Assembly: GCA_964586175.1 (NCBI GenBank)
Contig: CAZPGL010000031.1
Span: forward strand, 1-23,866
Source: CAZPGL01 sp964586175
GTDB taxonomy: Bacteria > Actinomycetota > Acidimicrobiia > Acidimicrobiales > MedAcidi-G1
Direction of reading: 5' to 3'
DNA: 23,866 nt
Part shown: in pieces, positions 1 to 6,655 of the stretch
Position numbering within the stretch: position 1 is the stretch's first letter
How the letters are laid out: each line of letters starts with the position of its first letter
Program-made: the position numbers and the translations under genes
The notes under the pieces: model-generated
What the model was told of the DNA's origin: nothing
Seen by the model: only the letters and a program-made list of their open reading frames with translations
Database searches by the model: none

Positions 1-3000
1 CCGGCGACCTCAAGATCGATCTGGTCGCCCCCGACGGCACGTCGGTCACCCTGTCGTCGTACGCGGGCTCCTGGGGCAACAACTACGGCACCGGGGCTGC
101 CGACTGCAGCGGCAACCTCACCGTGTTCGCCGACGACGCCGACCAGTCGATCAGCAACGGCTCGGCCCCGTTCGATGGCCGCTACACACCGGTCGACGCC
201 CTGTCCGGGCTGGCTGGCGGAACCGCCGACGGTCAGTGGGAGCTGCGGGTCACCGACTCGGCCGGCTGGGACACCGGCGACCTGTACTGCGTCGTGCTCG
301 ACCTCGGTGGTGCCACCACCCTCGTGGCCGACGACGTCGACGTGGCCGCTGGCTCGGTCGTCTGGACCGTCCCGACCTCCATGATCGGCAGGGACCTGGT
401 CGCCCTGGTCGGCAACTCCCACGCCGAGGACCGGTCCGATGCGCCGTTCAGCATCACCACGCCGCCCCCGACGACCACCACCACGACGACGACCATCCCG
501 CCGACCGTCGAATTGCTCACCCCCAACGGCGGCGAGTCGTACGTCACCGGCGACGAGGTCGTCGTGTCGTGGACGACCACCGGTGCCGTGGGCCCGCTCG
601 ACATCGTCGCCGTGCCGGCCGTCGTGGCCCCTGAGGAGTTCGCCGGACCCGACGGGCTGCCCATCCACGACTTCTCCACCCTGGTGGCGGGCATCGAGAT
701 CCCCGACGGTGGCGACATCGCCGACCTCCAGGTCGGCCTCCGGATCCAGCACACCTACACGGGCGATCTCGAGATCCTCCTCCGCCACCCCGACGGCACG
801 GCGGTCACCCTCGTCGAGAACGAAGGCGGTTGGCGCAACAACTTCGGCAGCGGCAGCGCCGACTGTGCAGGCACGATGACCGTGTTCGCCGATGACGCCG
901 CCCATTCGATCGAGGACGGCCAGGCGCCGTTCACCGGCCGGTTCCGGCCCGAGGACGACCTGGGCGACTTGGTCGGACGACCGATGGCCGGTTCGTGGCA
1001 GATCGAGATCACCGACGAGATGGCCCTCGACCAGGGAATGCTGCACTGTGTCGAGCTCCGGATCACCGGAAGCGGCTTCAGCATCGCCACCGACGTGACC
1101 GCCTCGCCGGTGACCTGGACGATCGACGAGAGCGTGGTCTCCGGTGACTACCTGGTCACCGTCGACGACGGTTCGGTGTCTGACGCCTCCGACGGGGTGT
1201 TCACCGTCACCACGGCGACCCCGCCGTCGACGACCACGACGACCACGACGACCACCTCGACCACCCTCCCGCCGTCCACCACGACCACCGTGCCGCCCGC
1301 CGAACCCGAGGTCCTCGTGGTGGCGCCCAACGGCGGTGAGTCGTTCGCCATCGGCGAGGCGATCGACGTGTCGTGGAGCACTCAGGGCGACCCGGGCACC
1401 GTCGACGTGTCGGCCATCCGCATCGTCGATGAGCAGTTGGAGGACATCGCGGGCCAGCCGATCCTGGACAACCAGGTGCTCGAGGTCGACCTGCCGGTGT
1501 CGGCGACCGGCACGATCCAGGACCTGTCGGTCGGGTTGCGGCTCGATCACACCTACGCCGGGGATCTGGTCATCGAGTTGGTGGCTCCCGACGGCACCTC
1601 GGCCAAGCTGGCCGACCGCCACGGCGGCTGGCGCAACAACTTCGGCTCGGGGGCCGCCGACTGTTCGGCCAACCTGACCGTGTTGAGCGACAATGCCGAG
1701 CGCTCGATCGGCGAGGGTCGGGCCCCGTTCGCCGGTTCGTTCCGACCCGACCAGGACCTGTCCGTGTTCGACGGGGTCGACGCGGCGGGTATCTGGACGC
1801 TGCGCATCGCCGACGAGTGGAGCCTCGACCAGGGCACCCTCCACTGCGTCACGCTCCGTGCCGACGGTGAGCGGATCCTGATCGCCGAGGACGTCGCCGC
1901 CGACGCCTCGCCGGTCACCTGGACGCCGACTGCCGACCTGGTCGCCGGCGACTTCGAGATCGAGGTGGCCGCCGCGGCCGCCATCGACCGGTCGGATGCC
2001 CCGTTCCACGTCGACGGTGCGGCACCGCCCTCCACCACGACCACCACCACGACGTCCACGACCACCACCACGACGTCCACGACCACCACCACGACGTCCA
2101 CGACCACCACCACGACACCGCCGGTCGATCCGGAGATCGAGGTCGTCGCCCCCAACGGAGGCGAGGCCTTCGACATCGGCGACGACATCGCCATCGACTG
2201 GACGGCGGCCGGCGACGTAGGGCTCCTCGACATCGGGGTCCGCCGGAAGGCGGGGGCCACCGTCGAGCATCACGAAGGACTGCCGATCCAGGACTACCAG
2301 ACCACGATCATCGACCTGCCGGTCATCGGCGACGGCACGGTCGACGACGTCGTCCTGGGCCTGCGCCTCGACCACACCTACACGGCGGATCTCGAGATCA
2401 CCCTGGTCCATCCGGACGGCACCCGGGTCACCATGGCCTTCCACAACGGGTCATGGGGCAACGACTTCGGTACCGGCGCGGCCGACTGCACCGGCGACCT
2501 CACCTGGTTCACCGATGCGGCCGACGTGTCCATCCGGGACGGTCAGGCACCGTTTGCCGGCGAGTACCGGCCGTACAACCCGATGTCGGTGTTCGACGCC
2601 AGGGACGCGGCCGGCATGTGGCGGCTCGAGATCCACGACCACTGGTACTACGACCAGGGTGCGGTGCACTGCGCTGACCTGCAGGTGACCAGCGACCTCA
2701 TCCCGGTGGCTTCGGATGTCGACCCGGCGCAGGGGTCGGTCGTCTGGTCCACGCCGACGGATCTGGTTGCCGGTGACTTCGAGGCTGTGGTGGCCGGTGT
2801 GGTGGCCGACCGCTCCGACGCTTCGTTCCGGGTTGGTGTCCAGGAGCCGCCGCCACCGGCCGACTACAGCGTGACATCCGGATACGAGAACGACGAGTAC
2901 GAAACCCTCGTGCACAATGCCGGGTTCTTGGGGATGACCGTCGAGGACATGCAGTGGTTCGGCGTGCAGGTGCTTGCCGGATTCGCCGACTCCAGCCCGG

Positions 3001-3188
3001 AGCCCGTGGCCCCCATCAGGCCCCGGCCCGACGTCGGTGGACCAAACGCCGTCACCACCATCTGGCAGCCCGCCGACCACGAGCTGCTGGTGGCCACCGC
3101 CGCCCTGTACGACGTAACCCCGGCCGAGTTGCAGAAGGCCGGCGCCCTGTTGCTCTCGGTGTTCGCCAGCATGGATCTGGGGGTCTGA
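1..3188 (+). CDS. Secreted P-domain / PNGGE-repeat protein, 5' partial
   Basis: The reading frame is open from base 3, so the true start lies upstream; about 1,061 residues are visible. A unit of roughly 230-280 residues recurs: an Ig-like segment opening with a PNGGE(S/A) motif (near 520, 1325 and 2150), then a P-domain-like beta sandwich (proprotein convertase P-domain type) with conserved DHTY, PDGT, WRNNFG, APF.G.FRP and a Cys pair (DC...LHC) that probably forms a disulfide. The window opens inside one P-domain and holds three further complete units. Units are joined by Pro/Thr-rich linkers. The last 105 or so residues (from about 2865) form a different, mainly helical-looking segment that I do not recognise; no LPXTG motif is present. 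P-domains usually accompany subtilisin-like or other secreted hydrolases, so the missing N-terminus may hold a catalytic domain. Export is inferred from the architecture. It ends in TGA, 22 bp before the convergent smpB. Confidence 0.85.
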   Translation, partial: GDLKIDLVAPDGTSVTLSSYAGSWGNNYGTGAADCSGNLTVFADDADQSISNGSAPFDGRYTPVDALSGLAGGTADGQWELRVTDSAGWDTGDLYCVVLDLGGATTLVADDVDVAAGSVVWTVPTSMIGRDLVALVGNSHAEDRSDAPFSITTPPPTTTTTTTTIPPTVELLTPNGGESYVTGDEVVVSWTTTGAVGPLDIVAVPAVVAPEEFAGPDGLPIHDFSTLVAGIEIPDGGDIADLQVGLRIQHTYTGDLEILLRHPDGTAVTLVENEGGWRNNFGSGSADCAGTMTVFADDAAHSIEDGQAPFTGRFRPEDDLGDLVGRPMAGSWQIEITDEMALDQGMLHCVELRITGSGFSIATDVTASPVTWTIDESVVSGDYLVTVDDGSVSDASDGVFTVTTATPPSTTTTTTTTTSTTLPPSTTTTVPPAEPEVLVVAPNGGESFAIGEAIDVSWSTQGDPGTVDVSAIRIVDEQLEDIAGQPILDNQVLEVDLPVSATGTIQDLSVGLRLDHTYAGDLVIELVAPDGTSAKLADRHGGWRNNFGSGAADCSANLTVLSDNAERSIGEGRAPFAGSFRPDQDLSVFDGVDAAGIWTLRIADEWSLDQGTLHCVTLRADGERILIAEDVAADASPVTWTPTADLVAGDFEIEVAAAAAIDRSDAPFHVDGAAPPSTTTTTTTSTTTTTTSTTTTTTSTTTTTTPPVDPEIEVVAPNGGEAFDIGDDIAIDWTAAGDVGLLDIGVRRKAGATVEHHEGLPIQDYQTTIIDLPVIGDGTVDDVVLGLRLDHTYTADLEITLVHPDGTRVTMAFHNGSWGNDFGTGAADCTGDLTWFTDAADVSIRDGQAPFAGEYRPYNPMSVFDARDAAGMWRLEIHDHWYYDQGAVHCADLQVTSDLIPVASDVDPAQGSVVWSTPTDLVAGDFEAVVAGVVADRSDASFRVGVQEPPPPADYSVTSGYENDEYETLVHNAGFLGMTVEDMQWFGVQVLAGFADSSPEPVAPIRPRPDVGGPNAVTTIWQPADHELLVATAALYDVTPAELQKAGALLLSVFASMDLGV
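2035..2116 (+). repeat. 21-bp in-frame tandem repeat coding a Thr/Ser linker
   Basis: A 21-bp unit beginning TCCACGACCACC is repeated about 3.9 times with only end mismatches. Each copy encodes Ser followed by six Thr. It forms the third interdomain linker of the secreted repeat protein. Related but less regular Thr-rich linkers lie near 466-505 and 1220-1300. Identity at the DNA level, including codon choice, suggests recent slippage; the period is a multiple of three, so copy changes would only alter linker length. Confidence 0.9.
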
Positions 3189-3189
3189 C

Positions 3190-3202
3190 CTCGGAGTCCG
3201 AG
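3190..3202. terminator. Small inverted repeat between convergent genes
   Basis: CTCGGA and TCCGAG flank a single G, so a 5-bp stem with a 3-base loop can form. It lies in the 22-bp gap between the stop codons of the secreted protein gene and smpB. The placement suits a shared terminator, but the stem is short and no T-tract follows on either strand. Confidence 0.25.
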
Positions 3203-3210
3203 ACCGGGAG

Positions 3211-3684
3211 TCAGCGCCGGCGGTGGCGGGCCATGGCCCGCTGGGCTTCCCGGTCGGCATCCCGGCGGGCGATGGCCTGGCGTTTGTCATGGAGGGCCCG
3301 GCCCCGGGCCAGCGCCACCTCCACCTTGGCGCGACCGTTGGAGAAGTACAGCGACAGCGGAACCAGGGTGAGGCCGTCCCGGTCCAGACGGTCGAGGATG
3401 CGGACGATCTCGGCCCGGTGCAGCAGCAGTTTGCGGGGACGGTCGGGATCGTGGCCGTAGACGTCGCTGCCGCTGCCCCGGTAGGGGGCGATGTACAGCC
3501 CGACCAGCCACAGTTCGCCCCGGTCGGCCCGGCCGAACGCTTCGGTGATCTGGACCTTCGACTCGCGGAGCGACTTGACCTCGCTGCCCTGGAGGACGAG
3601 GCCGGCCTCCCAGGTGTCGAACAGGTCGTAGTTGCGCCGGGCGAGTCGGTTGGTGGCGATCACCCGGTCTCGTGCATCGGTCAC
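3211..3684 (-). CDS. smpB: SsrA-binding protein SmpB
   Basis: The 157-residue product has the usual SmpB length. It carries the N-terminal ATNRLARR segment, the GSEVKSLRESKVQI core, YIAPYRGS, the LLLHRAEI strand, and a basic C-terminal tail (HDKRQAIARRDADREAQRAMARHRRR region) that enters the ribosomal A site and mRNA channel. SmpB binds tmRNA and brings it to stalled ribosomes for trans-translation. No tmRNA gene is visible nearby. The GTG start at 3684 fits the family N-terminus; there is no Shine-Dalgarno site, but a TACGCT element sits 6 bases upstream, so a leaderless message is likely. The gene is divergent from mec, and the two start codons are only 47 bp apart. Confidence 0.97.
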   Translation of the reverse strand: MTDARDRVIATNRLARRNYDLFDTWEAGLVLQGSEVKSLRESKVQITEAFGRADRGELWLVGLYIAPYRGSGSDVYGHDPDRPRKLLLHRAEIVRILDRLDRDGLTLVPLSLYFSNGRAKVEVALARGRALHDKRQAIARRDADREAQRAMARHRRR

Positions 3685-3690
3685 CCGTGG

Positions 3691-3696
3691 AGCGTA
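3691..3696 (-). promoter_or_regulatory. -10 element of smpB (leaderless type)
   Basis: On the minus strand TACGCT (TANNNT) is followed by 6 bases and then the smpB GTG. No Shine-Dalgarno and no clear -35 box are visible. Confidence 0.5.
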
Positions 3697-3718
3697 CCGC
3701 CGGGACTGGACCGGGGAT

Positions 3719-3724
3719 TAGCCT
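3719..3724 (+). promoter_or_regulatory. -10 element of mec (leaderless type)
   Basis: TAGCCT is followed by 7 bases and then the ATG at 3732; no Shine-Dalgarno site is visible. It faces the smpB element 22 bp away, making a very compact divergent promoter. Confidence 0.5.
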
Positions 3725-3731
3725 CGACGCC

Positions 3732-4187
3732 ATGGGTGAGCCCGCCACCGAGCCGCGTGTGGTCCTGGACCAAGCCGTGCACACGGCCATGGTCGCCCAT
3801 GCCCTGGCCGGGCTTCCCCATGAGGCGTGTGGCCTGTTCGCCGGGCCGGCCGAGCAGCCCGACGGCCTGGTGGTGGTCGACCGGTTTTTCCCGATGGAGA
3901 ACACGGCAGCCTCCAGCGAGCTGTACCTACTCGACGGGCAGGAGATGCTCGACGTCGAGGCCACCGTCGATGCCGGCGGAGGACTGGTGGTCGGGGTCAT
4001 GCACAGCCACACCCACACCACGGCCTACCCGTCGCCGACCGACGTCGCCGATGCCGCCCGGTTCGACCCGTTCGGGGCCTGGATCTTCGTGATCGTGTCA
4101 CTCAAGCATCCCGATCCGGCGCTGCGGGCCTACCGGATACTGGACGGCGACATCACCGAGGTGCCGGTCGAGGTCGAGGCGGGTTAG
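3732..4187 (+). CDS. mec: JAMM/MPN metalloprotease, CysO-cysteine peptidase (Mec) type
   Basis: The 151-residue protein has the complete JAMM zinc site: Glu31 in HEACGL, then HSHTHTTAYPSPTD giving His91, His93, Ser101 and Asp104 in the HxH(x7)SxxD pattern. The spacing and the AYPS.TD stretch match my recollection of mycobacterial Mec, which frees cysteine from the C-terminus of the ubiquitin-like sulfur carrier CysO. The next gene is a CysM of the type that builds that adduct, which supports the call. The start is ATG 3732; an in-frame GTG at 3672 would overlap smpB and add unconserved residues. The stop TAG (4185-4187) also begins a TAGAAT promoter-like element. The expected partner cysO is absent between mec and cysM. 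Confidence 0.88.
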   Translation: MGEPATEPRVVLDQAVHTAMVAHALAGLPHEACGLFAGPAEQPDGLVVVDRFFPMENTAASSELYLLDGQEMLDVEATVDAGGGLVVGVMHSHTHTTAYPSPTDVADAARFDPFGAWIFVIVSLKHPDPALRAYRILDGDITEVPVEVEAG

Positions 4188-4190
4188 AAT
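4185..4190 (+). promoter_or_regulatory. Possible -10 element upstream of cysM, on the mec stop codon
   Basis: TAGAAT fits TANNNT and its first three bases are the mec stop codon. Transcription from it would begin near 4197 and give a leader of about 75 bases ahead of the cysM ATG. I see no riboswitch fold or Cys-rich leader peptide in that leader. Confidence 0.35.
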
Positions 4191-4274
4191 CCCGACCTGT
4201 TGGGTCGTGTTTCCCGGAGACGCGGGCACACCTGCTCAACCACTCCCGTCCAACCCGGAAAGGCCGGACCCGCC

Positions 4275-5234
4275 ATGGCGGTGTACTCCTCGGTACTCGA
4301 ACTGATCGGCGAGACGCCGATCGTCGACGTCTCCGTGCTGAGCCCCGACCCGGCGGTGCGCATCCTGGCCAAGTTGGAGGGTCAGAACCCGGCCGGCTCG
4401 GTCAAGGACCGTATCGCCCGGGCCATGATCGACGAGGCCGAGGCCGACGGCACCCTCACCCCGGGCCGGCGCATCATCGAGCCGTCGTCGGGCAACACGG
4501 GCATCGCCCTGGCCATGATCGCCCGCATCAAGGGGTACCCGATAACCATCGTGCTGCCCGAGAACGTGTCCGCCGAGCGCCGGCAGATGCTCGAGGTGTT
4601 CGGCGCCGAGATCGTCCTGTCGCCCGGCGGGGAGGGTTCGAACGGTGCGGTCCGTCTGGCCCGCCGGTTGGCCGACGAGCACCCAGAGTGGGTGTTCCTG
4701 TACCAGTACGCCAACGAAGCCAACCCTCGGGCCCACTACGCCACGACCGGTCCCGAGATCCTGCGCGACGTGCCCGACATCACCCACTTCGTCGCCGGGT
4801 TGGGGACCAGCGGCACGCTCATGGGGGTCGGTACATACCTGAAGGAGCACAAGCCCGACGTGCAGATCCTGGCCGTCGAACCCCCGTCCGGTGAGCTGGT
4901 CCAGGGCCTGCGCAGCCTCGACGACGGCTACATCCCCCCCGTCTACGAGAAGTGGGGCGGCAACGAGCTGCTCGACGGCAAGCGCATCGTGCGGCCCCGT
5001 GAATCGCTCGAATGCACCCGTCGCCTGGCCGACGAGTGTGGGATCTTCGCCGGCATTTCGGCCGGTGCCGCGGTGGCGGGGGCCCAGCGGATCGCCGAGC
5101 GCCTCCCGGACGGTGAGCAGGCGGTCATCGTGATCATCGTCAGCGACGCCGGCTGGAAGTACCTTTCCACCGGGGCCTGGACCACCGACCTCGACGAGGC
5201 CGCAGCCAACGCCGCCGACATCATCTACTTCTGA
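4275..5234 (+). CDS. cysM: Cysteine synthase, CysM (O-phosphoserine/CysO) type
   Basis: A fold-type II PLP enzyme of 319 residues. Lys44 in NPAGSVKDR is the Schiff-base lysine, SSGNTG (71-76) is the substrate-binding loop and GLGTSGTLMG (176-185) binds the PLP phosphate. Against mycobacterial CysM recalled from memory, the match runs through QYANEAN, THFVAGLGT and the C-terminal DAGWKYLSTGA segment. Arg213 in GLRSLDDG aligns with mycobacterial Arg220, which selects O-phosphoserine over O-acetylserine. That enzyme takes sulfur from thiocarboxylated CysO. The ATG at 4275 has GGAAAGG 11 bases upstream; an in-frame TTG at 4200 is less likely. It is followed after 34 bp by rph, probably in one operon. 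Confidence 0.9.
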   Translation: MAVYSSVLELIGETPIVDVSVLSPDPAVRILAKLEGQNPAGSVKDRIARAMIDEAEADGTLTPGRRIIEPSSGNTGIALAMIARIKGYPITIVLPENVSAERRQMLEVFGAEIVLSPGGEGSNGAVRLARRLADEHPEWVFLYQYANEANPRAHYATTGPEILRDVPDITHFVAGLGTSGTLMGVGTYLKEHKPDVQILAVEPPSGELVQGLRSLDDGYIPPVYEKWGGNELLDGKRIVRPRESLECTRRLADECGIFAGISAGAAVAGAQRIAERLPDGEQAVIVIIVSDAGWKYLSTGAWTTDLDEAAANAADIIYF

Positions 5235-5268
5235 CCCGTTCCCACCCTTCACCCATCCGAGGATTCAC

Positions 5269-5988
5269 ATGCGCCCCGACGGTCGTCGCCCTGACGAACT
5301 CCGCCCCTTGTCGTTCGAGCGCGACTTCACCGAGATGGCCCTGGGCTCGTGCCTGGTGTCGTTCGGCCGTACCCGGGTGCTGTGTACCGCATCGGTCACC
5401 GACGACGTGCCCCGATGGATGCGGGGGAGCGGGCGGGGCTGGGTGACCGCCGAGTACTCGATGCTGCCCGGATCCAGCCCCGAACGGGTGCGACGCCGGG
5501 AATCGGGGCGGAGCCAGGAGATACAGCGTCTCATCGCCCGGTCGTTGCGGGCCGTGGTGGACCTGCCAGCCCTCGGCGAGCGGGAGATCACCGTCGACTG
5601 CGACGTCCTCCAGGCCGATGGCGGCACCCGCACCGCGTCGATCTGTGGCGGCTACGTGGCGCTCCACGACGCCTGCAGCCGGCTGGTCGCCGCCGGCGAG
5701 ATGCCGGCCAGCCCGCTCACCGACTCCCTGGCCGCCATCTCGGTGGGGATCATCGATGGCGAGGCCCGCCTGGACCTGCCGTACGTCGAGGACGCGGCGG
5801 CCGAGGTCGACTTCAACGTGGTCATGAACGGCTCGGGCCGGTTCGTCGAGGTGCAGGGCACCGCCGAAGGGGCGGCGTTCGACCGCTCGGAGCTGGATGC
5901 ACTCGTCGACCTGGCATCGGGCGGTATCGCCGAGATCGTGGCCGCCCAACAGGCGGCTCTCGCCGACGCGCCGCCCCAACGCGGCTGA
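5269..5988 (+). CDS. rph: Ribonuclease PH
   Basis: The 239-residue protein has the full RNase PH fold: N-terminal RPDGRRPDELRP, GRTRVLCTASV, the WVTAEYSMLPGSS segment, RR.SGRSQEIQRLI.RSLRA with the arginines that bind phosphate, and the VDCDVLQADGGTRTASICG core. The enzyme trims the 3' ends of tRNA precursors by phosphorolysis and works as a ring of hexamers. The ATG at 5269 is preceded by GAGG at 5259-5262. It lies 34 bp after cysM and 23 bp before rdgB; rph next to rdgB is a common actinobacterial arrangement. Confidence 0.97.
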   Translation: MRPDGRRPDELRPLSFERDFTEMALGSCLVSFGRTRVLCTASVTDDVPRWMRGSGRGWVTAEYSMLPGSSPERVRRRESGRSQEIQRLIARSLRAVVDLPALGEREITVDCDVLQADGGTRTASICGGYVALHDACSRLVAAGEMPASPLTDSLAAISVGIIDGEARLDLPYVEDAAAEVDFNVVMNGSGRFVEVQGTAEGAAFDRSELDALVDLASGGIAEIVAAQQAALADAPPQRG

Positions 5989-6011
5989 CTCCGCCGACGC
6001 CACCTGAACCG

Positions 6012-6605
6012 ATGGTCCGCCCCCGGTTGGTCGTGGCCAGCGCCAACCCGCACAAGGTGGCGGAGTTCGCCGTCGTGCTCGACGGGCTGGTCGACCTGGC
6101 TCCCCGGCCTGTCGACGTTCCCGACGTGGTCGAGGACGGCGACACCCTCGAAGCCAATGCCCGCCTGAAGGCGGTGGCGGTGTGCGCGGCCACCGGGTTC
6201 CCGGCACTGGCCGATGACACGGGCCTGGAGGTCGACGCCCTGGGGGGTGCCCCCGGTGTGCGGTCGGCCCGGTTCGCCGGTGAAGCGGCCGACGCGACCG
6301 CCAACGTGGCCAAGCTGCTGACCGAACTGGACGGGCACGGGCCGGCGACCCGGTCGGCTCGCTTCCGCACCGTGGCCCTGGTGCGGTATCCGGACGGCAG
6401 CGAGGTGGTGGCCACCGGCACCGTCGAAGGCCATATCGCCGAAACCCCTCGGGGCGATGGCGGGTTCGGCTACGACCCGGTGTTCGTGCCCGTCGAGGGC
6501 GACGGCCGCTCGTTCGCCGAGATGGGCGACGACAAGCACGACATCTCGCATCGCGGACGGGCCCTCCGAGACCTGGCCCGCCGCCTGGGCGTCGCCCGTA
6601 CCTGA
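6012..6605 (+). CDS. rdgB: XTP/dITP pyrophosphatase (RdgB/HAM1)
   Basis: The product has 197 residues, normal for the family. It starts with LVVASANPHKVAEF (the nucleotide-binding SxNxxK motif), followed by DTLEANARLKA, ALADDTGLEVDALGGAPGVRSARFAGE, GFGYDPVFVP and a C-terminal SHRGRAL. The enzyme hydrolyses non-canonical purine nucleoside triphosphates (ITP, dITP, XTP) to monophosphates, keeping them out of DNA and RNA. ATG 6012 is the family start; a longer frame upstream only reads through rph out of frame. It is the last gene of the mec-cysM-rph-rdgB run and ends just before a strong hairpin. Confidence 0.96.
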   Translation: MVRPRLVVASANPHKVAEFAVVLDGLVDLAPRPVDVPDVVEDGDTLEANARLKAVAVCAATGFPALADDTGLEVDALGGAPGVRSARFAGEAADATANVAKLLTELDGHGPATRSARFRTVALVRYPDGSEVVATGTVEGHIAETPRGDGGFGYDPVFVPVEGDGRSFAEMGDDKHDISHRGRALRDLARRLGVART

Positions 6606-6644
6606 CAACCTGCAGCGCGGGGCCAGGCCCCATCCTGCAGGTTG
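6606..6644. terminator. Long hairpin between convergent rdgB and the GGDEF-EAL gene
   Basis: CAACCTGCAG (6606-6615) and CTGCAGGTTG (6635-6644) are perfect 10-base complementary arms. Inside them GGGGC (6619-6623) pairs with GCCCC (6627-6631), separated from the outer stem by a small internal loop. It starts at the base after the rdgB stop and ends 11 bases before the stop of the opposing gene, so it could end transcription in both directions. There is no U-tract, as is usual in high-GC actinobacteria. Confidence 0.7.
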
Positions 6645-6655
6645 CGGCGCCCGGG

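Noticed and set aside
3672..3731. Earlier GTG start for mec
   Set aside because: It would overlap smpB and the shared promoter region; ATG 3732 fits the family N-terminus and the -10 spacing.
4191..4274. Riboswitch or cysteine-responsive leader peptide upstream of cysM
   Set aside because: I found no conserved fold and no short ORF with a Cys run; only a plausible -10 element and a ribosome site are supported.
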